From RFSX01 sp965248155 (GTDB lineage Bacteria > Bacteroidota > Bacteroidia > Chitinophagales > Saprospiraceae), in contig CBDFIO010000002.1 of NCBI GenBank assembly GCA_965248155.1, positions 806,001 through 870,000 of the forward strand: a stretch of DNA of 64,000 nucleotides, written 5' to 3'. Below, one piece after another: positions 54,162-62,664 of this stretch (within the stretch, counting starts at the first letter, position 1; the number at the start of each line of letters is the position of its first letter). The notes under the pieces were generated by a model. That model searched no databases and was not told the DNA's origin. It saw only the letters and a list, made by a program, of their open reading frames with translations. The position numbers and the translations under genes are program-made.

Positions 54162-55379
54162 ATGTTGATTAATAATCTTTTGGTTAAGAAAGTACTTTTA
54201 TTGCTGGTAGGAATTAGCAGTATAAATGTTGGTTTTTCCCAGGAAAAGAAGTCAATTCTTTTTGAAGCAGAACTTGAATTAGAAACGGAGTATCGTTTCT
54301 TTTTCAATGAAGCATTGTTTGCTAACCAGGCGAGACATTTTCCATCAGCTGCTATTAAACCAGAATTTAGTCTTGAGTGGGATGAGGGAGATCAGGGTAT
54401 TAGTTTTGAAGGGTTTCTTCGAGTGGATAGAGATAAATCACGTACACACTATGATATTCGAGACTTCTATTATTTATGGGCGAAAAGTGATTTTGAATTT
54501 AGTGTAGGTCTTAAAAAAGTCTTTTGGGGAGTAACCGAGAGCGTTCACCTGGTTGATATTATTAATCAGACCGACCAAGTAGAATCTTTTGACGGAGAAC
54601 AAAAATTAGGACAACCGATGGTCCAGTTCTCATGGAGTAGTTTTCGATTAGGGACATTCGAACTATACTACATGCCTTACCATAGGAAGCGAACTTTTAG
54701 TGGAGAAATGGGAAGATTTAGATTTCCTGTAGTTATTGATGAGAATGATTTGGGATATGAAAGTGATAAAGGGAAATGGAGACAGGATTTAGCTATTAGA
54801 TGGAAACACTATTTTGGCATATTTGATATTGGACTTTCACATTTTTATGGGACAGGTAGAGAGCCTCTTTTTGTATTTGAAGACAATGGTGCGATCAATG
54901 CATTTTATCCGGTAATTAATCAATCAGGAATTGATTTGCAGATCACACATAATGCTTTTTTATGGAAATTGGAATCTATATATCGAAATTCTAAAAATCA
55001 AGACTTCTTTGCGTTTGGGCTTGGTCTAGAATACACATTCAGCAACGTCAACAATAAAGGACTTGATATAGGTCTTATATCAGAATACCTCTATGATGAA
55101 CGTGATGATTTGGCTCTTTCAACAATGCAGAATGAGTTGTTTATTGGATCACGGATTGCCTTCAATGATACTGATGATACATCATTTTTGATTGGAGGTG
55201 TTTTTGATTTGGCAAAGAGCAGTAAAGTTTTTGCTTTGGAAGCTTCAAAAAGATTTGGCAATAGTATAACTGTCGAATTAGAAATACGATTATTCTCGAA
55301 TATTGATAATGAAGATTTATTGTTGTCGAACTTTAAAAACGATAGTTTTATTGGAATTTCGATATCCCGTTATTGGTAA
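54162..55379 (+). CDS. outer-membrane barrel protein of the RND operon
   Basis: The 405-residue protein has a signal peptide (LVKKVLLLLVGISSINVGFS) and many amphipathic strands (DFYYLWAKSDFEFSVGLKKV, TFELYYMPYHRKRTF, FDIGLSHFYGTGREPLFVFE). It ends in the outer-membrane strand GISISRYW with an aromatic last residue. It resembles the porin-like (DUF1302-type) partners often found with MMPL transporters and LolA-like proteins. It follows the LolA-like gene by 15 bp and is the only undamaged structural gene of the operon. Likely function: outer-membrane exit or docking for the transporter's substrate (inference). Confidence 0.7.
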   Translation: MLINNLLVKKVLLLLVGISSINVGFSQEKKSILFEAELELETEYRFFFNEALFANQARHFPSAAIKPEFSLEWDEGDQGISFEGFLRVDRDKSRTHYDIRDFYYLWAKSDFEFSVGLKKVFWGVTESVHLVDIINQTDQVESFDGEQKLGQPMVQFSWSSFRLGTFELYYMPYHRKRTFSGEMGRFRFPVVIDENDLGYESDKGKWRQDLAIRWKHYFGIFDIGLSHFYGTGREPLFVFEDNGAINAFYPVINQSGIDLQITHNAFLWKLESIYRNSKNQDFFAFGLGLEYTFSNVNNKGLDIGLISEYLYDERDDLALSTMQNELFIGSRIAFNDTDDTSFLIGGVFDLAKSSKVFALEASKRFGNSITVELEIRLFSNIDNEDLLLSNFKNDSFIGISISRYW

Positions 55380-55461
55380 TAATAGAGAATTAAATAGTTG
55401 TTGGTAAAACTATTATCAAAAGACAAAGTCTAGTTGATTGATTAAGTATCGTTAATTCCAA

Positions 55462-56144
55462 CTATAATCTTAGCTCACTTACTTTAGCAAAAAAGTCTTC
55501 TTTCCTCCTTCTGGCTATCGAAATGTTTTTACCATCCGACATAACCAAAGTATTTTCACTTGTGATATATTTCTTAATATCCTGAATATTGATGAGGTGA
55601 GATTGATGAACTCTAAAAAAGGAATATGCGGCAATAGGATCCTTCTGCTTCACATCTCACGATTTCATTGACTTTATATAAAGTCATAAGTCGAAGAACT
55701 TGAGACCATTAATATTGGAGATTCTGTAGCCGTTTTTTTAATATTTGAGAGGAGTACATCTATCCTGTGTTTTCTAAAAAACTTTCCTTCGGCGGATTTG
55801 AATTTATTAATTGAATCGATTAATTCTTGAAGTATTATTGGTTTTAAAAGATAATCTAATGCGCTGTATTTGAAAGCTTGGAGAGCATATTTATCATAAG
55901 CAGTCGTAAATATTATATGGCTTTGCTCCAAATTTATATTTTTAAGAATGTCAAATCCGGTTCCGGATTTTAATTGAATATCTAAAAAAATTATATCGGG
56001 TAAATGCTTCTTAATTTTTTGAATACCAAGGTCAACATCATCTGCCTCTGCCACAACTTCAATTTCTGAAAAGTGTTCTTTTAAAAGGCTTTTCAAAACC
56101 ATTCTACTTCTCTCTTCATCTTCAATAATGACAGCTTTTATCAT
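55462..56144 (-). pseudogene. LytTR response regulator, insertion and deletion
   Basis: ATG 56142-56144 begins MIKAVIIEDEERSRMVLKSL. The receiver is complete: DD pair, IIFLDIQLKSGTGFDIL (phospho-acceptor Asp), FTTAYDKYALQAFKY and LLKPI. After SSSTYDFI an extra TA in a TATATA tract (~55676-55681) causes a stop. Removing it gives DFIKVNEIVRCEAEGSYCRI, the start of a LytTR domain. The end of the LytTR domain (FFRVHQSHLINIQDIKKYIT) follows at once, so about 30 codons between them are deleted. The DNA-binding domain is therefore destroyed twice. It stands directly after the one-piece kinase gene at 56155. Confidence 0.85.
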
Positions 56145-56154
56145 AAGTATTGTT

Positions 56155-59100
56155 TTAATCGAAAGGAAGAATAAATTCAACTTTAGTCCCAGAAGCTAAT
56201 CCTTCATTGTCCTTCAAATCCTCGATCTTCATCTGTTGATAATTTTTTTCTGAATTAAGATGTTCAAGTCTCTCATCAGTTAAAGTTATTCCTCTTCCAT
56301 TTTCATTGATATTCTTGTTTTGTTGTGTTATTGAATTACTTCGACCAATCCCATTATCAATAATCTGAATTTTAAGATGATCTTGAACTTTATCCATATT
56401 AATTGTGATGTGACCTTTTTTTTGAGATTTTCCAATAAGTCCATGTTTAATTGAATTTTCAACTTGAGGTTGGATAAAGAATGGAGGTATATCTCCAGAA
56501 TATATATCTATCGATGGATCAATGTTAATCTCATAGGTGAATTTCTCTGAAAAACGCATTTGTTCTAATTCTATATAGTTCTCGATAAATTCGATTTCTT
56601 CCTGAATGGAAATACGTTCCTGGGTTGAGAAATTCATTACCGATCTTATTATCCTACTAAATTTTGTCAGGTAATTCATTGCATTTTCGATATCCTTTGA
56701 ATACATGAAATGTTGTATGGAATTCAAGCAGTTAAATACAAAATGAGGATTCATTTGAGCGAGAAGGGCTCTTTTTTCAAGATCATTGATTTTTTTATTA
56801 AGCTTTAACTTAATTTCTTCCTTGGCTTTTATATTCTGTTCTCTTTTACGAATAAAATAGATTGCTCCCCCAAGTGTTAAAAATGTAAAAAGTATTATGA
56901 ACCATGGTTTTAAATATATCGGTGGAGTGATTCTAATTGGAATTATTAAATTTTCCTCTATTGGAATACCATCATAGCTTTCAGCTTTTATCATTAGCTT
57001 ATAATTTCCAACAGAAAGATTCGGGAGCACTACTTTTGGATTTGATTCTAATTCAATCCACTTTTCATGAGTCTCCTGGAATTTGTAGTAGAACCTGTTG
57101 CTTTCAGCACTGGAAAAATGATTGGCTGAAAAACTCAATTCCAAATAGTTGTCAGAATGGTTTAACATGAATCCTTTTTTAAGGTCATCAAGACTAGGAA
57201 CTGGCATTACTTCACCATTAATGCTAAAGAAAGTACATGCGACTTGAGGTGGGCTTGGATTTTTTCTGATCTCAGAAGGATTAAAGTAATCCACACCATA
57301 TTGTCCTCCAAAGAATAATTGACCATCTGGAAGTTTTGTTTTACTCCGGTTATAATATACAGAATTGGCGAGTCCATCCTTGGTTGAGTATTTGATGAAT
57401 GTTTTTGTGAATTGGTCTAAAAAAGCTAATCCAGAATTTGATGAAACCCATAATTGACCTTCATTATCAAGAAGAACTGCCTGGATATAATCATTTTCAA
57501 TTCCATTATTTACATCAAAAATTTCAATATAATCATCTTCAATATGATACTTAAGCAATCCTGCATCGGTTCCTATCCAGATTAATTCATGTTGCTCATC
57601 ATAACATAGGTCGTTAATGTTTTTAAACTCAATTACTTGTCCATTTACATCTTTAGTTTCGACTTTTAGCAGACTATTATTTAGTTCATCAAAATATGCA
57701 AATCCTAATGTTCCACTGCCCACCCAAATTTTTTGATTAGAATCTTCAGCAAGGGCTTGTATAAATTGTCTTTGAGACTGATTCTTGTCCGGAATTTTAT
57801 AGCTGTGGGTAATGCCTTTATCGACTTCAAACAGATGTAATCCGCTTAATCCTCCTATCCAGATTCGAGATTTTGAATCTTTTATCATGGCTCTATTCGT
57901 ACCACTCAATTTGAAAGACTGCAAGTCATTATTCAGAATATTGTATTGGTAAATATTTCCAAAACCTGCTAGCAAACGTCTTTGATCATCAATCTTTATC
58001 AATTTTGTAATCAGCCCGGGATCTAATTTTGACTTACTACTAAAATCTATGAATTCAGATTTATTATCGAGCGGATTAATTCTTAGAATTCCGGCCTCTT
58101 TAAATCCTATCCACAAAAATGTTCCATCGTAATCCACAAATGAATTTGACCGACTATCAGTATCAGGATAATATAAGTTGTGAAACCCTTTTGGATAATT
58201 GAACTTTAGAATTCCATTTTCACCGATCCAGATATTTCCATTATTATCACAAAAGGGAGCTCTAAAAAATTGTTTACCTCTTAAGTTCGAATTTTCCTCC
58301 GATCTCATTATCATGGAATCATTAGCCAGGTCATATATATTAAGTTGTCTGCCGAACTCAGAATACCATAATCTGTTATCGAAATCGAAGCAAATACCAA
58401 TATTTCCACTTTTGGAATCTGACGTGATAGATTTTTCTGGTTCTAAAGATTTAATAGCTTCATTGAATCTATATATCCGGTCCTTTTCTCCTGATGTGGC
58501 GACCCAAATAATACCTGTACGATCTTCATTGATATCGATAACTTTTTTGGAGTTAATCTTGAGAGGATTTGGACATTTAGGATCATTTATGAGATATAGG
58601 CCATTATGACCTCCAAGCCATATTCTTTGTTTCTTATCCTGAAAGATTACATTCAATTGAGAAAAAGATTCTTGGGCTAATTTTTCGAAACAGACTTCAT
58701 CAAGATAAGAGAAGGATTGTCCTTTTACTTGGATAACTTCAATTCCTTTGTCCCCACTTATCCAAACATCTCCATTATCAATTGGCAGAAGAGAGGTAAT
58801 GTTATTGGCATTTAGTCTTGGAAAACTAAGCTTCTCATTACTAATAAATGAATCTGTGTCGGCGAGCTTAATATTTATATCAGCAGACGATGTAATTATC
58901 CATAAGTTCCTGGATTTATCCTGGTGTATGCTGCTTAGAATATTTTCTGATATGCTTTTTTTATCTAATCTGTTATATCTAAACTCCTGGAAATTGATAC
59001 CATCATACTTGACTAAACCATCGAAAGTGGTTATCCAAATAAATCCCTGATCATCTTGAAGGAACTTATTTACATAATTATTTGGCAAACCTTCTTTTTC

Positions 59101-59238
59101 ACCAATTATATCAAAAACAAAAATTTCATCCTGACAATATATTTTACCTATTAAGAAGCTTAATAGAAAAGTAATAATGATATAGGAGACTTTGCTTTTC
59201 ACATTCACAAGACAACTTATAAGATAGATAAAAATCAT
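56155..59238 (-). CDS. one-piece sensor kinase: propeller, Y_Y_Y, LytS-type kinase
   Basis: The 1027-residue membrane kinase has an N-terminal hydrophobic signal/anchor and a two-component-regulator propeller of about 14 short repeats over residues ~40-650 (DDQGFIWITTFDGLVKYDGI, IWLGGHNGLYLIND, LIWIGTDAGLLKYH, LWVSSNSGLAFL). A Y_Y_Y domain (YKFQETHEKWIELES ... GNYKLMIKAESYDG) and a span (PWFIILFTFLTLGGAIYFIR) follow. The His_kinase core has AQMNPHFVFNCLNSIQHFM (phospho-His), IQPQVENSIKHGL and IDNGIGRSNS. It lacks a REC domain. The regulator gene downstream should be its partner but is broken, so the kinase may be an orphan or cross-talk. The exact start is uncertain. Confidence 0.92.
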   Translation of the reverse strand: MIFIYLISCLVNVKSKVSYIIITFLLSFLIGKIYCQDEIFVFDIIGEKEGLPNNYVNKFLQDDQGFIWITTFDGLVKYDGINFQEFRYNRLDKKSISENILSSIHQDKSRNLWIITSSADINIKLADTDSFISNEKLSFPRLNANNITSLLPIDNGDVWISGDKGIEVIQVKGQSFSYLDEVCFEKLAQESFSQLNVIFQDKKQRIWLGGHNGLYLINDPKCPNPLKINSKKVIDINEDRTGIIWVATSGEKDRIYRFNEAIKSLEPEKSITSDSKSGNIGICFDFDNRLWYSEFGRQLNIYDLANDSMIMRSEENSNLRGKQFFRAPFCDNNGNIWIGENGILKFNYPKGFHNLYYPDTDSRSNSFVDYDGTFLWIGFKEAGILRINPLDNKSEFIDFSSKSKLDPGLITKLIKIDDQRRLLAGFGNIYQYNILNNDLQSFKLSGTNRAMIKDSKSRIWIGGLSGLHLFEVDKGITHSYKIPDKNQSQRQFIQALAEDSNQKIWVGSGTLGFAYFDELNNSLLKVETKDVNGQVIEFKNINDLCYDEQHELIWIGTDAGLLKYHIEDDYIEIFDVNNGIENDYIQAVLLDNEGQLWVSSNSGLAFLDQFTKTFIKYSTKDGLANSVYYNRSKTKLPDGQLFFGGQYGVDYFNPSEIRKNPSPPQVACTFFSINGEVMPVPSLDDLKKGFMLNHSDNYLELSFSANHFSSAESNRFYYKFQETHEKWIELESNPKVVLPNLSVGNYKLMIKAESYDGIPIEENLIIPIRITPPIYLKPWFIILFTFLTLGGAIYFIRKREQNIKAKEEIKLKLNKKINDLEKRALLAQMNPHFVFNCLNSIQHFMYSKDIENAMNYLTKFSRIIRSVMNFSTQERISIQEEIEFIENYIELEQMRFSEKFTYEINIDPSIDIYSGDIPPFFIQPQVENSIKHGLIGKSQKKGHITINMDKVQDHLKIQIIDNGIGRSNSITQQNKNINENGRGITLTDERLEHLNSEKNYQQMKIEDLKDNEGLASGTKVEFILPFD

Positions 59239-59426
59239 CTTTCAGGAGATTTTCTCATGATCATTTAAATATTGTGATTCGTTTTTTTTGTATCTGGTTC
59301 TATTTTCTTGAAATGTGGTAAAACCCTAGTGAATCACCGGAAATTAACGTTATGTATACATTTTTGGGTTCAAACATGTCTCTTACAAAACTGTAATAAA
59401 TAAATATCTCCGAAAGCAGAGATTTA

Positions 59427-61151
59427 ATGAAAATATTCAAAATTATGGGAAAGAGAATTACCTTTTTATTCATAATCTTATTTGGTTTTTCTGCACAGGT
59501 AAAAAGCCAAATGGGTTCTGATAGTAGTGCAATACTTAATATTGAATCCATAGATAAAGGAATCCTTGTACCACGAATGACCACTGTACAGAGAGAATCC
59601 ATTTTAAATCCCGCACATGGATTAATGGTATACGATGTGGACACTCAATCTTTTTGGTACAACTCTTCTAAGGGATGGAAAAACTTCAGGTTTGATACCA
59701 ACAAAATAATAGATGCTGATGGAGACACGAAGGTCGAAGTAGAGAAATTTAATGACGAAGATAGAATCAGATTTACAACCACAGGGGAAGAAATAATGTC
59801 CTTATCTAAAAACAGCTTTGGTGTGGCCCAACTAAAATTGGGAAGTACCATAAACTCTATTATAATAGGCAAAGCAGCTGGCATCAACACCGTAGGTTCT
59901 GGTAACACATTTTTAGGATATGCGTCAGGAAGATTTACAAGTACAGGAGCGCATAATTCCTTTTTTGGAGGAAATTCAGGCTACAGCAACACTACTGGAA
60001 CAAGAAACACTTACTTTGGGGTCAAGGCAGGCTATTCCAGTCAAATTTCAAAAGATAATGTTGCCTTTGGATTTGAAGCTGCTCGTCATACACTAGCTGA
60101 CTATAATGCTTCTATTGGTTCACTTGCATCATGGCACAATGTTAATGGTGCAAAAAACATTTCGATCGGATTTCAATCCTTATTTGCCAATGATGATGGT
60201 GACGGTAATATTGCTATTGAACATAAAGCTCTAGGAAATATAGTTTCTGGTCCTACAACATTTTCGCAAGAAGAAAACACAGTCGTTGGGTATATGGCAG
60301 GTATTGATGATACTGGGGATTTTAATACAACTATAGGAAGTAAGAGTTCATCTGGACTAGGTAATTACAACATTGCTATCGGGCATAAAGCAGATCTATA
60401 TTCAATAGGAGACAATAATATAGCCATTGGAAGAGACGCAAATGGTCCGGGAATGAGCAATATATATCTAGGGCACGAAGCCGGGAAACTGCAGATTTCA
60501 CCGGTACCCAATTATAGTGTTGCCCTGGGGTACAAGGCAAAAATTAGAGAAGATAATACCATCATACTTGGAAATTATCAAAATGCAAATTTGATGGTAG
60601 GAATAGGTGTAATTAGTCCATTAGCCAAACTTCATGTAAATCATGACATGGAATCCGGGTATATATTCAAAGCTACCGCTTATAGTCAGCCTGGCCTGAC
60701 GGTTCATTTTAATAAGGGGGTAAGCATTGGTTCAGATGATTTTCCAGATGATTTAGGATTAAGGGTAAAAGGTCAAGCCAGATTCAGCGATGATATTTTA
60801 ATTGATGGTGTGGTCAATATTGGAGGAGGTTCCAATTATGGTAATTACGAATTATCGGTTGATGGAGAGATAGCCTGTGAAGAAGTAAGAATTCAAGCTT
60901 CAAACCAGTGGCCTGATTATGTATTCGAGGATCAATATCGAATGTTATCACTTGATGAATTACAGTTGTTTATTGACAAGAATGGGCATTTACCAGGATT
61001 GAAGTCAGCAAGTGAAATGGAAGGTGAATTATATCAGCTTGGTGAAATGCAAGAACGGCTTCTGGAAAAGATTGAGGAATTATTCCTGTATGTTTTGGAG
61101 CTAAAAAATGAAAATAAAGATTTGAAAAAACTACTAATGGAATTAAAATGA
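59427..61151 (+). CDS. exported protein with YadA-head-like repeats
   Basis: The 574-residue protein has a signal peptide (from MGKRITFLFIILFGFSAQVK; ATG 59445 is an alternative start). A region with SSAILNIESIDKGILVPRMT follows, which is typical for Bacteroidota tail-fiber-like proteins. About ten YadA-head-like repeats come next (SGNTFLGYASG, RNTYFGVKAG, NYNIAIGHKA, NNIAIGRDA), then a collar, and a C-terminal coiled coil after VFEDQYRMLSLDELQLFIDK (LEKIEELFLYVLELKNENKD). It probably forms a trimeric surface fibre. Four bases overlap with the following gene, so the two are coupled. Confidence 0.82.
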   Translation: MKIFKIMGKRITFLFIILFGFSAQVKSQMGSDSSAILNIESIDKGILVPRMTTVQRESILNPAHGLMVYDVDTQSFWYNSSKGWKNFRFDTNKIIDADGDTKVEVEKFNDEDRIRFTTTGEEIMSLSKNSFGVAQLKLGSTINSIIIGKAAGINTVGSGNTFLGYASGRFTSTGAHNSFFGGNSGYSNTTGTRNTYFGVKAGYSSQISKDNVAFGFEAARHTLADYNASIGSLASWHNVNGAKNISIGFQSLFANDDGDGNIAIEHKALGNIVSGPTTFSQEENTVVGYMAGIDDTGDFNTTIGSKSSSGLGNYNIAIGHKADLYSIGDNNIAIGRDANGPGMSNIYLGHEAGKLQISPVPNYSVALGYKAKIREDNTIILGNYQNANLMVGIGVISPLAKLHVNHDMESGYIFKATAYSQPGLTVHFNKGVSIGSDDFPDDLGLRVKGQARFSDDILIDGVVNIGGGSNYGNYELSVDGEIACEEVRIQASNQWPDYVFEDQYRMLSLDELQLFIDKNGHLPGLKSASEMEGELYQLGEMQERLLEKIEELFLYVLELKNENKDLKKLLMELK

Positions 61152-62506
61152 AAAATGTAATCATATTTATTTTGATGGTATTTATAAAGATTGATTCAAC
61201 TCTTGCTCAGTCTCACATACTTAAAATGGATGACTTGACAACGTTTAAAATTGATAGTGTCGTTGGGCAAGTTATGCAAGACTCCTCTATAGTAGGAATG
61301 GCAATAGGCGTCCTGTATGATCGGCAAATTGTATATACACAAAGTTATGGTTGGGCTGAAGAAAGTGTGACCTCTTTTGCTGCTGATACCAAGGTAAGAT
61401 GGGCTTCGATTTCAAAAACTATTACAGCTATTTTATCAGCGATGTTATGGGAGAGCGGAGATTTAAATTTTAATTCCGATGTAACAACTTATGTTCCTGA
61501 CTTTGATACAAGTGGTCTATTGCTTAGAGACCTTTTGCATCATCAATCCGGAATTGAACATTATAGTGGCAATTGTGGATCAGGCTACTCAGGAGCTTTT
61601 GTTGCCGATGATACTGTAGATGATGTAAATTCTTGTAACAACTGTTTTACTCCGGCTGGTTCGGCTCAATTGTATACTTCTTTTGGTTCTAATCTAATAG
61701 GAGCAGCAATCAATAATATTGGAGATTCTACATATAACAAAGATTATTATACACTTTTTAAAGACTGGCTTAAAACTCCACTGAACTTAAGTTCATTAGA
61801 TCAGGATTCTACGAATACCGATCCCTTAATGGCGGTAGGGTACTCCGGGCCCGGCATAGTTAACACCCCACTTGATGTCGGATGGAAATTACCTTCTGGT
61901 GGCTTTTACTCAAATATCATAGATATAAGCAAATACTGTGAATCGATCCTAAATTATGAATTGCTGGATCGATCAACTTTTGATACAATCTGGACGATCA
62001 GAAATTTGACTCAGATACCAACTATGCTTTGTGACTCCAGTGTAACTTCAGATGTTTCAACAAATCCCGGATTTGGCATGCAATTCAGTATAAGTACTGA
62101 TGTTCCTAACACTGACATAGAGTTTATTGCTACTCATACCGGTGCAAACGAACTTTCAAGTACTATGCTTTGGATGAAACCAAATAAAGGAATTGGCCTA
62201 ACTATATTATGTAATACCAGTGATAAAGGAGATGAACTCAGACTTATTCGAAATAGTATTTTACAATATATAGATTGTCCTCAAATAAGAGAGTTTACCA
62301 CTGACAGAAGTTATACAGATCAGATTGTATTTGAAGCGGACAGCTTAATAGAAATGGCAAATAATCTGACGGTTCTGGATACCCTATACTTGGATGCTCC
62401 AGTAATTTTGCTCAAACAAGGATTTATGACAGGACCTATCATTAATAATACACTTATTAAAATTCTTGATGATGGTTGTGGAGGTCTAATCTCTCCGGGT
62501 AATTGA
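61148..62506 (+). CDS. exported beta-lactamase-fold serine hydrolase
   Basis: The 452-residue protein has a signal peptide (KNVIIFILMVFIKIDSTLAQ) and a class C beta-lactamase/esterase fold. The SxxK motif lies in VRWASISKTITAILSAMLWE, with LLLRDLLHHQSGIEHY and the YTSFGSNLIGAAI tyrosine-region block; HTGANELSSTMLW is the final His motif. Substrate is not predictable; relatives include D-aminopeptidases and esterases. The last ~60 residues (SLIEMANNLTVLDTLYLDAP) resemble the repeat-like tails of Bacteroidota surface proteins. Coupled to the YadA-like gene. Confidence 0.85.
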   Translation: MKNVIIFILMVFIKIDSTLAQSHILKMDDLTTFKIDSVVGQVMQDSSIVGMAIGVLYDRQIVYTQSYGWAEESVTSFAADTKVRWASISKTITAILSAMLWESGDLNFNSDVTTYVPDFDTSGLLLRDLLHHQSGIEHYSGNCGSGYSGAFVADDTVDDVNSCNNCFTPAGSAQLYTSFGSNLIGAAINNIGDSTYNKDYYTLFKDWLKTPLNLSSLDQDSTNTDPLMAVGYSGPGIVNTPLDVGWKLPSGGFYSNIIDISKYCESILNYELLDRSTFDTIWTIRNLTQIPTMLCDSSVTSDVSTNPGFGMQFSISTDVPNTDIEFIATHTGANELSSTMLWMKPNKGIGLTILCNTSDKGDELRLIRNSILQYIDCPQIREFTTDRSYTDQIVFEADSLIEMANNLTVLDTLYLDAPVILLKQGFMTGPIINNTLIKILDDGCGGLISPGN

Positions 62507-62584
62507 TTTTACTTGGATTGTAAAAAGTTCAATTTTCAAATCACCAGAAAACACTTAATCGTTCAGCTATGATTATATGGTTAA

Positions 62585-62603
62585 AAAAAGGAGCCGCCTT
62601 TTT
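62585..62603. terminator. weak bidirectional terminator hairpin
   Basis: aaaaagg (62585-62591) pairs with ccttttt (62597-62603) around agccg. The stem itself gives a T run in both directions, so it could stop the plus-strand hydrolase transcript and the minus-strand permease transcript. A short, AT-rich stem; moderate support. Confidence 0.5.
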
Positions 62604-62664
62604 GCCCTGTTACAAACATTAAGACGACCCCTTATATTAATTTGGCTAGGATGAGATAAAAACT

